A stretch of DNA of 10,552 bases. It comes from Chlorobium sp. GTDB taxonomy: Bacteria; Bacteroidota; Chlorobiia; Chlorobiales; Chlorobiaceae. Shown piece after piece: positions 1 to 6,938 of the stretch. The notes beneath the pieces are model-generated. The model had not been told where the DNA came from and did no database searches. It worked only from the letters and a program-made list of their open reading frames with translations. The first letter of the stretch is position 1; every line of letters begins with the position of its first letter. The stretch covers positions 1-10,552 of the forward strand of contig JAPHUN010000158.1 in assembly GCA_026193435.1 (NCBI GenBank), given 5' to 3'. A program made the translations under genes and the position numbers.

Positions 1-81
1 ATAGGAAATAAGCATGTCTTCATGGACTGATGGTAGCTCCTCGTGATATTGGATGGGCCTTTTATTGTTATTTTCTTCCAT
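1..81 (-). CDS. Possible 5' end of an unidentified gene, cut by the window edge
   Basis: A minus-strand frame is open from an ATG at 81 to the window edge, giving 27 residues that begin MEENNNKRPIQYHEELPSVH. It starts 39 nt after the stop of the exporter permease, on the same strand, and no terminator is visible between them, so it could be the next gene of the operon. An in-frame TTG at 105 would add eight residues; an in-frame TGA lies at 114-112. No clear Shine-Dalgarno sequence precedes either start. No plus-strand frame is open across this stretch. I do not recognise the family and 27 residues are too few to judge; a chance opening remains possible. Confidence 0.4.
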   Translation of the reverse strand, partial: MEENNNKRPIQYHEELPSVHEDMLISY

Positions 82-120
82 AAGTCGTGTGATATAGTTT
101 CTCAATACAGTTCATTACTT

Positions 121-1353
121 CTATCGTGACCGTAGAGCCTCGACCGGATCAAGGTTGGCGGCTTTATAGGCGGGAAAGATACCGAAAGAGATGCCAATAC
201 CCGAACACACCGCGATTGAAATAATCATCCAGGTTATGGGAAATATCGGCGGCAGGTTGAAGGTGACCGCGACCAGGTTACCTGCACCGGTTCCGAGGAT
301 GATTCCTATCACTCCACCGCTCAGTGAAAGAAAAAGCGCTTCCAGCAGAAATTGACGCAATATGCTCTTTTTCGGCGCACCGACTGATTTTCTTATACCT
401 ATTTCCCTTGTTCGCTCGGTAACGCTGACAAGCATGATGTTCATGATTCCGACACCAGCCGTAACAAGGGCCATGAAGCTGATGATGAAAGCGCCTATGC
501 TGATGGTTTGCTGGAATCCCCTGAAGGATTCGATCAACGCCTCGTTCGTACGGAGTTCAAAATTATTGGCGTCTCGTATTGTCAGTCCCCGTGCGACTCT
601 CATTGCCCCTATGGCCGTATCTATGGTCGCATCATACTCTTGAGGGGAGTCAGCTTCAACGGTTATGCTGATGCTCGAACGTATGTCGATCTGTTCGAGA
701 TAACGGGTTATCGGAATAACGATGATGTTATCCTGGCTTTGACCGAATGCGGCCCCTTTCTGCAAAAATACCCCGATGATGCTGTACACTTTGCCATTGA
801 CCTTGATTGTTTTTCCCTGAGGGTTGCCTCCGTTCGGAAACAGCGCGTTCATAACGTCCTGACCGATAACAGCGACATTTTTCGATAAACGGATATCGTT
901 GGTAACAAGGTTGCGCCCGAAGTCTATATCGAAACCGTTTGCAGTGGCAAAATTTTCGTCAGCGCCGAACAGGGTGATATCCGGATTTGTTTTCCTGTTT
1001 GCATAAACGGCCAGGTTTCCCGACCGGGAGACTTTCAAACCTGTTTTATCACGTTTTCCACCCATAAGTTTTTTAAAGAGCAGACCTTCCTCATAGGTGA
1101 TATCCGGGCGGTTGATGAAGCGGTTTCTTCCGTGCCCGCCGAAAAGTGTTGCCGGATATTTCTGGATTTCAAAGGTGTTCGATCCCAGGCTCGACAGGCC
1201 GCTTGCCACAGACTGGTCAACGGCTTGCAGCGCGGTCATCACGGCGATAATCGAGAAAACACCAACCGCCATTCCCATGGTGGTGAGCCATGAACGAAGC
1301 TTGTTTGCCTGCAACGAGTATGCTGCCTGTTTGATGGTTTCCCGAAGTTTCAT
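121..1353 (-). CDS. FtsX/MacB-type ABC transporter permease (second permease of the exporter operon)
   Basis: A 410-residue inner-membrane permease of the MacB/FtsX class. One transmembrane helix lies near the N-terminus (about 22-44), followed by a large periplasmic domain (about 45-280, MacB_PCD type), then three C-terminal helices (about 283-308, 335-363, 373-395). The cytoplasmic loop carries the coupling motif SVTERTREIGIRKSVGA (310-326), which in this family contacts the ATPase. The protein ends LDPVEALRSR, the usual C-terminus of the family. I start at ATG 1353 rather than the in-frame TTG at 1368, because the TTG lies inside a tandem repeat and family members begin just before the first helix, as ATG 1353 does. 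There is no obvious Shine-Dalgarno. It is the last certain gene of the operon, 108 nt after the sister permease, and probably pairs with it. The substrate cannot be read from the sequence; macrolides, peptides and lipids are all handled by relatives. Confidence 0.9.
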   Translation of the reverse strand: MKLRETIKQAAYSLQANKLRSWLTTMGMAVGVFSIIAVMTALQAVDQSVASGLSSLGSNTFEIQKYPATLFGGHGRNRFINRPDITYEEGLLFKKLMGGKRDKTGLKVSRSGNLAVYANRKTNPDITLFGADENFATANGFDIDFGRNLVTNDIRLSKNVAVIGQDVMNALFPNGGNPQGKTIKVNGKVYSIIGVFLQKGAAFGQSQDNIIVIPITRYLEQIDIRSSISITVEADSPQEYDATIDTAIGAMRVARGLTIRDANNFELRTNEALIESFRGFQQTISIGAFIISFMALVTAGVGIMNIMLVSVTERTREIGIRKSVGAPKKSILRQFLLEALFLSLSGGVIGIILGTGAGNLVAVTFNLPPIFPITWMIISIAVCSGIGISFGIFPAYKAANLDPVEALRSR

Positions 1354-1356
1354 GGA

Positions 1357-1384
1357 GTCAAAAGTCAAAAGTCAAAAGGCAAAA
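1357..1384. repeat. Tandem heptamer array (four copies) just upstream of a permease start
   Basis: On the plus strand there are three perfect GTCAAAA units (1357-1363, 1364-1370, 1371-1377) and one variant GGCAAAA (1378-1384). On the coding (minus) strand this reads TTTTGCC followed by TTTTGAC three times, ending 3 nt before the permease ATG at 1353. The alternative TTG start at 1368 lies inside the array. The function is unknown. Confidence 0.9.
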
Positions 1385-1431
1385 TGGACCCCGCCGCAAG
1401 GCAGGCGTAGCAATGTAAACAAATCAGCACC

Positions 1432-1455
1432 TCAACGATTCAACAACTCAACACT
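1432..1455. repeat. Degenerate tandem octamer array (three copies)
   Basis: Three adjacent octamers, TCAACGAT, TCAACAAC and TCAACACT (1432-1439, 1440-1447, 1448-1455), share the core TCAAC. They lie just downstream of the first permease stop (1464-1462) in the inter-permease gap. Between this array and the heptamers is a GC-rich stretch with a small CGCC/GGCG inverted repeat (1392-1395 with 1404-1407). No open frame spans the gap. Confidence 0.7.
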
Positions 1456-1461
1456 CCTTTC

Positions 1462-2715
1462 TCATTCATATCGCAACGAATCAGCGGGGTCGAGACGAGA
1501 TGCTGATATTGCCGGGGCTAGTCCGGAGATAATTCCTGTGAGTACCGAAACAACAAGGCTTATCGCGGTAAGCTGAAAAGAGAACCGGATAGGGAAGTCC
1601 GGTAAAAGTTTGTCTATGGCTGTGGTGATGGCAACTGCGGTGACAAGCCCTATAAGTCCTCCAAGCAGGCAGATGCTGAGAGACTCTATGAGAAACTGCA
1701 GCAGTATTGTCCGTCTTCTTGCACCGAGAGCTTTTCTCAGACCGATTTCCTGCGTTCTTTCCTTGACGCTCACAAAGGTGATGTTCATGATACCGATTGC
1801 GCCTACAAAAAGGGACATGCCTGTTATGAAAATGCCTGCGATAGCGATTCCGTTTTTAATGGGGTCAAGCTGGCTTTTGAACGCCTGTTGCTCATTGATC
1901 GAAAAGTCATCTGTTTTTCCCGGCGGAAGCCTTCTGAGTCTTCTCATGATTCCTCTGATTTCCTCTCTCGCATCGGCAACCTTGACCTTCTCTTTTGTTT
2001 TTATTCGCAGGGTGACGTATCTCCTGTTGCCAAAGACCTTTTTGAAAGCGTTCAGAGGGGTGATGACCTGATTATCAAAACTGAAAAGTCCGAGAAACTT
2101 CCCCTGTTTTCTGAATACTCCGATAACGCGAAACGTTCTGTTTTTCAATTTCAGCTTTTTGCCGAGAGCAGGTTCGTTCGGGAAGAGACCGGTCGCGATA
2201 TCATCACCTATCAGACAGACCATCGACCCGCCATCGGATTCATGAGGAAGGAAAAACCGTCCTTCAGACAGGTCGCCTGAAGCGGTTCGCAGGTAGTCGG
2301 CGTTTGTTCCCAGGGCGAACACCTGCTGCAGGTTCTTGTCTTTATGGCTTACTGATGCGCTGTAGGATGACATTTGCGGAACCGCTATTTCAAGCCCGGA
2401 ATCAGGATTATCAGCAATAATCCGGTTAATCTGGGCTGCGTATTCCGTTTTCAGATCAGGACGGTTTTTGTACCGCCACCATTGCCCCATGCTGCTCCAT
2501 GAACTCTTTTGAACGTAGATGACGTCATAGCCGAGCATGGAAAGGCTTTTTTCGAAACCGGCGTCAATGCCGTTTATCGCTGTTCCCATCATGGTGATGG
2601 AGACAATGCCGATGATGACCCCGAGTGCTGTGAGAAAGGAGCGGGTTTTATTGCCTTTGATCTGGGCAACAGCCATCAGAAGGCTTTCATATGTTTCATT
2701 CCGGAGTCGTCTCAT
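1462..2715 (-). CDS. FtsX/MacB-type ABC transporter permease (first permease of the exporter operon)
   Basis: A 417-residue permease with the same plan as its downstream neighbour: a helix at about 27-45, a periplasmic MacB-type domain at about 46-287, and helices at about 288-312, 338-365 and 380-405. The coupling segment SVKERTQEIGLRKALGA (316-332) is clear, and the C-terminus LDPADSLRYE is typical of the family. Its sequence differs substantially from the second permease, so the two are paralogues rather than a recent duplication and probably form a heterodimer with two copies of the separate ATPase, as in LolCDE-like architectures. There is no nucleotide-binding domain in the chain, unlike canonical MacB. 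ATG 2715 is 70 nt after the ATPase stop and lacks a strong Shine-Dalgarno. In this five-gene context its job is to couple ATP hydrolysis to export through the adaptor and the TolC-like channel. The substrate is unknown. Confidence 0.9.
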   Translation of the reverse strand: MRRLRNETYESLLMAVAQIKGNKTRSFLTALGVIIGIVSITMMGTAINGIDAGFEKSLSMLGYDVIYVQKSSWSSMGQWWRYKNRPDLKTEYAAQINRIIADNPDSGLEIAVPQMSSYSASVSHKDKNLQQVFALGTNADYLRTASGDLSEGRFFLPHESDGGSMVCLIGDDIATGLFPNEPALGKKLKLKNRTFRVIGVFRKQGKFLGLFSFDNQVITPLNAFKKVFGNRRYVTLRIKTKEKVKVADAREEIRGIMRRLRRLPPGKTDDFSINEQQAFKSQLDPIKNGIAIAGIFITGMSLFVGAIGIMNITFVSVKERTQEIGLRKALGARRRTILLQFLIESLSICLLGGLIGLVTAVAITTAIDKLLPDFPIRFSFQLTAISLVVSVLTGIISGLAPAISASRLDPADSLRYE

Positions 2716-2785
2716 GAACTGTAGCTGTATTCTACGGTTTCAAGGTTTTTTTCTGCATGTGTGTTGCGTGGAAAGCCGGGTGGTT

Positions 2786-3469
2786 TCACTGCGTATCACG
2801 TTCTATTTTGCCGTCACGTAAACTGATGGAACGACGGGTATACTTCGCGATCTCCTCTTCATGGGTGATAAGTATGATGGTATTTCCCGCATCGGACAAC
2901 TCACTGAAAATGGACATGATATCTTTGCTGGTGGACGTATCGAGATTCCCTGTCGGCTCGTCTGCAAGAATAAGGGAGGGGTTGTTGATGAGAGCACGTG
3001 CAATGGCTACTCTCTGGATCTGGCCGCCGGAAAGTTCAGAAGGTTTATGGTTGACCCGGTCGCCGAGTCCGACCCTGTCCAGAGCGGCGAGCGCCCGGTC
3101 GTAGCGTTCTTCGGCGTCGACTCCCGCATAAATGAGAGGAAGCTCTACATTTCTCAGACAGTTGAGCCGGGGCAGCAGGTTGAATGTCTGAAAAACAAAG
3201 CCGATTTCGCTGTTCCGTATTCTGGCAAGCTCGTCATCATCCATTTCCGAGACACGTTGCCCATTGAGTTCATAAGAGCCCGATGAGGGAGTATCGAGAC
3301 ACCCGATAATATTCATCAGCGTCGATTTCCCGCTTCCTGACGGCCCCATGATCGAAACATACTCGTTGCGGTTGAAGGTGAGGTCAACGCTGTCAAGCGC
3401 CTTGACAATCTGGTCACCCATTTCATAGAACCTGCAGAGCGAGCGCATTTTGATAAGTATTTCGGTCAT
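2786..3469 (-). CDS. ABC transporter ATP-binding protein, MacB/LolD class
   Basis: A 227-residue stand-alone nucleotide-binding subunit with every catalytic element intact: Walker [10 protein letters not shown] (42-50), Q-loop Gln94 in [10 protein letters not shown], signature LSGGQ (146-150), Walker B SLILADEP (165-172) with catalytic Glu171, the D-loop in GNLDTST, and switch His203 in ITHEEE. The length and the segments [19 protein letters not shown] and [10 protein letters not shown] are characteristic of the LolD/MacB/FtsE-type importer-unrelated ATPases that drive FtsX-fold permeases. ATG 3469 lies 6 nt after the adaptor stop, with a CAGGA just upstream overlapping the intergenic bases, so translation is probably coupled. 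It should energise the two downstream permeases. Confidence 0.95.
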   Translation of the reverse strand: MTEILIKMRSLCRFYEMGDQIVKALDSVDLTFNRNEYVSIMGPSGSGKSTLMNIIGCLDTPSSGSYELNGQRVSEMDDDELARIRNSEIGFVFQTFNLLPRLNCLRNVELPLIYAGVDAEERYDRALAALDRVGLGDRVNHKPSELSGGQIQRVAIARALINNPSLILADEPTGNLDTSTSKDIMSIFSELSDAGNTIILITHEEEIAKYTRRSISLRDGKIERDTQ

Positions 3470-3475
3470 ATCCTG

Positions 3476-4750
3476 TTACTCGTTTTTCAGGGTCACTCTG
3501 CTGCCGTCCTTGAGGAGTCTTGTTATCGCGGTGTAACTGCCTGAAACGGCCTTTTCTCCCTCAGTGAGGCCGTCAAGAATAACGATATGGGTGTTATCGG
3601 TTGTTCCTGTTTCTACAGGTTTGAACCGTGATATGTTATTCTCGATAACAAAGACCCCCTGACTGCTGTTTTTCCGGAAAGTCTCCAGGGTCTCCTCCTT
3701 TTGCTCTGTAGTGTTATCCTCTCTCTCTTTCGCGTCACGGGAAAATTTTCCTTCCATATCTTCTTCTCTGAGTGTAACGCTTTGAATGGGGACAACAAGC
3801 GCATTCTGAACCCTCTCCGTTTCGATATCCGCTGTCGCGCTCATGCCCGGTTTGAGCAGACGGTCATGGTTGAGTATGCGGATTTTAACAGAGAAATTAG
3901 TGACCTCTTCCTGGGTGCCTTCAGACTGGGTTATTGCCGAATTTGATATTTCATTGACGATGCCGTCAAATTTTCGTTCACCGAACGCATCGACGGTTAC
4001 AATGACGTTGTCGTTCCTGTTGACGTTGACGATATCATTTTCATTGACTTCGACTTCCACCTGCATACTGTCGAGGTTGGCTATGCGCAGTACATTTGTT
4101 CCCTGAAACTGTCCGGTGCCGACGACCCGTTCTCCAAGTTTGCTGTCAAGCGCGATAACGGTGCCGTTCATCGGGCTCGTGACCGTTGTCTTGTTGAGCT
4201 GTTCAAGAGATTGATCAAGAAGGCTTTTGTTCTGCTCGATGGTGAACAGGGCGGCTTCATAAACAGCCCTGGAGGCTTCTGCGTTGGTTTTTGCGGTAAG
4301 GTAATCCGAGTCTGAAATGAGTTTGTCGGCATAGAGCATGGATGCTTTTCGCAGTTCGTCCTCGGCTTTGATTTTTCTGGCCCTTGCCTCGAGACTCTGT
4401 GATTTTCCAAGGTTGAGCCGTGCCCTGTTCTGCTCTACCTGATTGATATAGACATCGGGCTGGATCTTGAACAGAAGGGCGCCGTTTTCGACCGCTTCAC
4501 CCTCCTTTACATGCAGCTCTGTTATTTCACCCGATACGTCAGGAGAGATGGTGACTTCAAGCTCGGGTTCGATCTTTCCGGTTGCCGTCACGTAGTGAAT
4601 GACCTCTTTTCTGAATACCTGTTCCGTGGTGACTTCGATCTTGTCTGATTTCGACGATATCCAGAAAGCGGCAGCTCCTCCTGCTATCAGAATGCTCAGA
4701 GCGATAATAATGACGGTATTGCGCTGTTGCTTTTGTTTGATTTTTTTCAT
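3476..4750 (-). CDS. Periplasmic adaptor (HlyD/MacA-type membrane fusion protein)
   Basis: A 424-residue membrane-fusion protein of the RND/MacA adaptor family. A short basic cytoplasmic tail (MKKIKQKQQR) leads into one membrane anchor (about 12-31). The biotinyl-lipoyl-like half-motifs follow: SPDVSGEITELHVKEGEAV (69-87) and TSPMNGTVIALDSKLGERV (191-209). They flank an alpha-helical hairpin (about 99-185, rich in Ala, Glu, Lys and Leu) expected to dock on the outer-membrane channel. A beta-barrel domain (about 226-312) and a membrane-proximal domain (about 365-424) complete it. Between them, residues about 328-363 form a highly charged, low-complexity insert of Glu, Lys, Arg, Asp and Thr. 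The gene starts 15 nt after the outer-membrane protein gene ends and finishes 6 nt before the ATPase gene, so it is clearly in one operon with both. It should bridge the permease pair and the TolC-like protein. Confidence 0.93.
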   Translation of the reverse strand: MKKIKQKQQRNTVIIIALSILIAGGAAAFWISSKSDKIEVTTEQVFRKEVIHYVTATGKIEPELEVTISPDVSGEITELHVKEGEAVENGALLFKIQPDVYINQVEQNRARLNLGKSQSLEARARKIKAEDELRKASMLYADKLISDSDYLTAKTNAEASRAVYEAALFTIEQNKSLLDQSLEQLNKTTVTSPMNGTVIALDSKLGERVVGTGQFQGTNVLRIANLDSMQVEVEVNENDIVNVNRNDNVIVTVDAFGERKFDGIVNEISNSAITQSEGTQEEVTNFSVKIRILNHDRLLKPGMSATADIETERVQNALVVPIQSVTLREEDMEGKFSRDAKEREDNTTEQKEETLETFRKNSSQGVFVIENNISRFKPVETGTTDNTHIVILDGLTEGEKAVSGSYTAITRLLKDGSRVTLKNE

Positions 4751-4765
4751 TGTGTTTTTCAGGAT

Positions 4766-6166
4766 TCAGTCGGGCGAAATGCTGCCTGTGGCAAAGTCAA
4801 GAATGTTTTTCTGCAGTGCGAGATTATAGGTCGCCTGCGAATATTCCGATTGCGCGCTGACAAGTGCTGCTTTTGCGCCATTGGATTCAACAAAATTAGC
4901 GGCTCCGAGGTCGTATTTTCTTTTGACGGTTTCAAAAGCCTTTTCAGCCGCCTGCAGGCCTTTTTTAGCGGTTTCAATCTGAGAAAAAGCTGCATCGTAG
5001 CTGTTTGCCGCAATCTGAATGTCGATAGCGATGTCATGTTTCAGGTCAGCCGCGTCGAGGCCCCGGTTCAGGTAGGCGATTTTTGCCTGTTCAACATTGT
5101 TCCGGGTAATGAAGCCATCGAAAACAGTCCAGTTCAAAGAAAGGCCCAGCGAGTAGCCGACAAGATCGGAGAGCTGGTCGGTAAGCGGAGGATAATCATA
5201 GCTGGAGGGCGGGACGGCGGCTGTTGTCGCATAATAGGGATACCCCCCGGTGAAGAGGTTGAATGTCAGGTCTACTTTTGGATATCGCTGGGCGGCTGCC
5301 CGGGTGATATCCCATTTTGCGGCACTGGTCGAGGAAAGAGAACTCTCCAGATCTTTTCTTTGAGCAAGGCCTTGCGAAAGAAGGCTGTCCCGGTTCAGGT
5401 TTACAGGCAGAAGCATAAGGGAATCAACAGTGATCCCGGCTATGCTGATTTCTTCGGAGGGATCGATACGCAGCCTTCTGAGCAGTTCGAGCCTGCTTTG
5501 TCGTAACTGGTTATCTGCTTTGATGGCCGTGAGCTCGCTGTTTGACGTTTCTGCCTCTTGCTGATAGTAATCCGTGACAGGTTTGATCCCGATCTCGTAC
5601 TGACGTTTCGTCAGCTGAAGCTGATCTCGGGATGATGATAAATTCTCATTCGCTATCTTCAGAAGTTCTCTGTTGAGCAGCACTTGATAATACGTCTGGG
5701 TTATATCATACACAATGATTTGTCTGGCCCTTGAGAGCGAGAGGCCGGCCGCTTTTTTTCTTTTGATGGCGGCCTGCAGCGACGCATAGTCCTGAAAACC
5801 GTTAAACAGGTTGAGAGACGTCGTCACGCTGAGGTCGACACGCTCGGTTTGCGTTTTCTCTGTCGACCTGGTAGACGGGTCTGAGTAAGTCCTGTTGAGA
5901 GAAAGCGGTGTATAGTCCGCTGAAACCGAAAGTTTCGGCAAAAACTGACCGTAGCTTTTCAGGAGATCGCTCCCTTCGAGTCTGACCGCATTTTCTGCTT
6001 TTTTTACCGAGGATGCGTTGGTGAGAGCTATTTCAATGCACTCGGAGAGCGTGAGTCGATCTTTTTCCGTTACGGCACCGGAAACGGCAGTAGAGAAAAA
6101 CAGTGCCGGAATGAGGGCTGTGAGAACGATGAAGGAGCTGAGTTTCCCGGTAGATGGTATCGTCAC
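4766..6166 (-). CDS. TolC-family outer-membrane efflux protein
   Basis: A 466-residue outer-membrane channel protein. An N-terminal signal peptide (hydrophobic about 10-29, probable cleavage near Gly30-Ala31) precedes LTLSECIEIALTNASSVKKA, the usual opening of mature TolC-family proteins. The two halves show the internal repeat of the family: SLNLFNGFQDYASLQAA (117-133) in the first, and SLNWTVFDGFITRNNVEQAK (343-362) in the second. Each is followed by long heptad-rich helices that would build the periplasmic tunnel. The start is GTG 6166; an in-frame stop lies at 6184-6182 and no ATG lies near the signal peptide, so it is effectively forced. No Shine-Dalgarno is seen. It heads the exporter operon (15 nt to the adaptor gene), so the operon carries its own exit channel. 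Function by trimerisation in the outer membrane is family knowledge; the substrate is unknown. Confidence 0.92.
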   Translation of the reverse strand: MTIPSTGKLSSFIVLTALIPALFFSTAVSGAVTEKDRLTLSECIEIALTNASSVKKAENAVRLEGSDLLKSYGQFLPKLSVSADYTPLSLNRTYSDPSTRSTEKTQTERVDLSVTTSLNLFNGFQDYASLQAAIKRKKAAGLSLSRARQIIVYDITQTYYQVLLNRELLKIANENLSSSRDQLQLTKRQYEIGIKPVTDYYQQEAETSNSELTAIKADNQLRQSRLELLRRLRIDPSEEISIAGITVDSLMLLPVNLNRDSLLSQGLAQRKDLESSLSSTSAAKWDITRAAAQRYPKVDLTFNLFTGGYPYYATTAAVPPSSYDYPPLTDQLSDLVGYSLGLSLNWTVFDGFITRNNVEQAKIAYLNRGLDAADLKHDIAIDIQIAANSYDAAFSQIETAKKGLQAAEKAFETVKRKYDLGAANFVESNGAKAALVSAQSEYSQATYNLALQKNILDFATGSISPD

Positions 6167-6245
6167 TTGATTTGAATAAATTTAATCTGCATCGCAATTC
6201 GCAACATATAATATAGACATATCCTCAAGGAGTCCGCATGCTGCT

Positions 6246-6282
6246 TTACAGTGCGCAACGCTCTATTCTGAGCTGACTGTAA
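6246..6282 (-). promoter_or_regulatory. Downstream hairpin of a two-hairpin switch-like region ahead of the exporter operon
   Basis: On the minus-strand transcript TTACAGT (6282-6276) is perfectly complementary to ACTGTAA (6252-6246), with a nested GCTC/GAGC stem (6273-6270 with 6263-6260, six-base loop). TTACAGT is the same heptamer that pairs in the overlapping upstream hairpin, so the two structures exclude each other. It lies about 80 nt upstream of the GTG start of the outer-membrane protein gene. A regulatory role is inference only. Confidence 0.35.
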
Positions 6283-6304
6283 GCCCATTGCAGGGGTTTA
6301 CAGT
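6276..6304 (-). promoter_or_regulatory. Strong hairpin including the TPR gene stop codon
   Basis: ACTGTAA (6276-6282) pairs with TTACAGT (6298-6304). The stem continues through a G-T pair (6283/6297) and three C-G pairs (6284-6286 with 6296-6294), giving 11 pairs around a 7-base loop (6287-6293). The TAA stop of the TPR gene (6300-6298) lies inside the stem. It is not followed by a T-run on the minus strand, so it is not a classical intrinsic terminator. It could protect the 3' end of the upstream mRNA or act in attenuation. Confidence 0.45.
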
Positions 6305-6852
6305 TTATCGAGAAGGGAAGATATCTCATCTTTATAGGCGTCTGCGTTCGACGGGTTAAGCTGGATAAGATCAGTATAGATCCTTATCGCCTTTTTATAA
6401 GCCCCCTGTTCTGAAAAAAGAGCTGCAAGGGTTTCGGTAGGAACAGGAATGCTCTCTTCATCTGAAAAAGGCTGCTTCTGCTCTTTAAGCGGTGTCGGGT
6501 CACTTGTTTCACTCACTGTAGGCGGTTCAAAGCTGGCAAGAGCGAGAGAGAGCTCTTCAAGCTCCGAGGTAAAGTCGTCTCCAGGTGAACGCAGCAGGAG
6601 AAAGTGGACTTCCAGCAACTCTTTCCATGCAATCTGATTGTGAGGCTCTATCCTGCAACAGGCTTTCAGGGCCTGTTTGGCTTCCTGAAATCGTCCCAGG
6701 CCTTTCAGGGCCCGTGCATGAAGCAGGTTAAATGTGTAGAAATCCTGAAAGAGAGCACCTTGTGTCTCAAGTTTATGCATCCCGGCAAGAAATGCTCCTC
6801 TGGTGAGATCAAGCGAAATATCGGCAAAAAAAAGATGTGGATCGGTTATCAT
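6298..6852 (-). CDS. Small tetratricopeptide-repeat (TPR) protein
   Basis: A 184-residue protein, probably cytoplasmic since no signal peptide or membrane helix is visible. An N-terminal helical region contains a TPR-like unit at about 41-74 (LHARALKGLGRFQEAKQALK, then IEPHNQIAWKEL). A linker rich in Pro, Ser, Thr and Glu follows (about 108-138). A well-formed C-terminal TPR covers about 139-172 (ALFSEQGAYKKAIRIYTDLI, then LNPSNADAY). TPR modules bind partner proteins; nothing here identifies the partner. ATG 6852 has GGAT five bases upstream. It sits 86 nt after the D-Ala-D-Ala ligase and 131 nt before the exporter operon, on the same strand, and its stop lies within a strong hairpin. Whether it shares transcription with either neighbour is open. 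Confidence 0.8.
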   Translation of the reverse strand: MITDPHLFFADISLDLTRGAFLAGMHKLETQGALFQDFYTFNLLHARALKGLGRFQEAKQALKACCRIEPHNQIAWKELLEVHFLLLRSPGDDFTSELEELSLALASFEPPTVSETSDPTPLKEQKQPFSDEESIPVPTETLAALFSEQGAYKKAIRIYTDLIQLNPSNADAYKDEISSLLDKL

Positions 6853-6938
6853 GATAATCCGGTTGTCGAAAAGCCAAAAGGGGAGTACTGCCTGAACGCA
6901 TAGGCAATGTGATCTGGTGATTCTCGTTTCATTTTAGG

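Noticed and set aside
1354..1368. TTG start at 1368 for the second permease
   Set aside because: It is a rarer start codon within a tandem repeat and adds five residues (MTFDS) not expected in the family; ATG 1353 is a better start.
1357..1455. CRISPR array
   Set aside because: The units are 7 and 8 bp in direct tandem with no spacers, and no cas gene is present.
2716..2785. Small ORF (MQKKTLKP) between the ATPase and first permease genes
   Set aside because: It is only eight codons, out of frame with the permease, with no Shine-Dalgarno. The 70-nt gap holds nothing else I can support.
4727..5506. A 259-codon plus-strand open frame
   Set aside because: It lies antisense across the start of the adaptor gene and the 3' part of the outer-membrane protein gene, both strongly supported. 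Its translation is Cys- and Phe-rich with no recognisable domain.
6889..6906. Terminator after ddl
   Set aside because: There is a 5-bp TGCCT/AGGCA stem with an 8-base loop, but no T-run follows on the minus strand; too weak to call.
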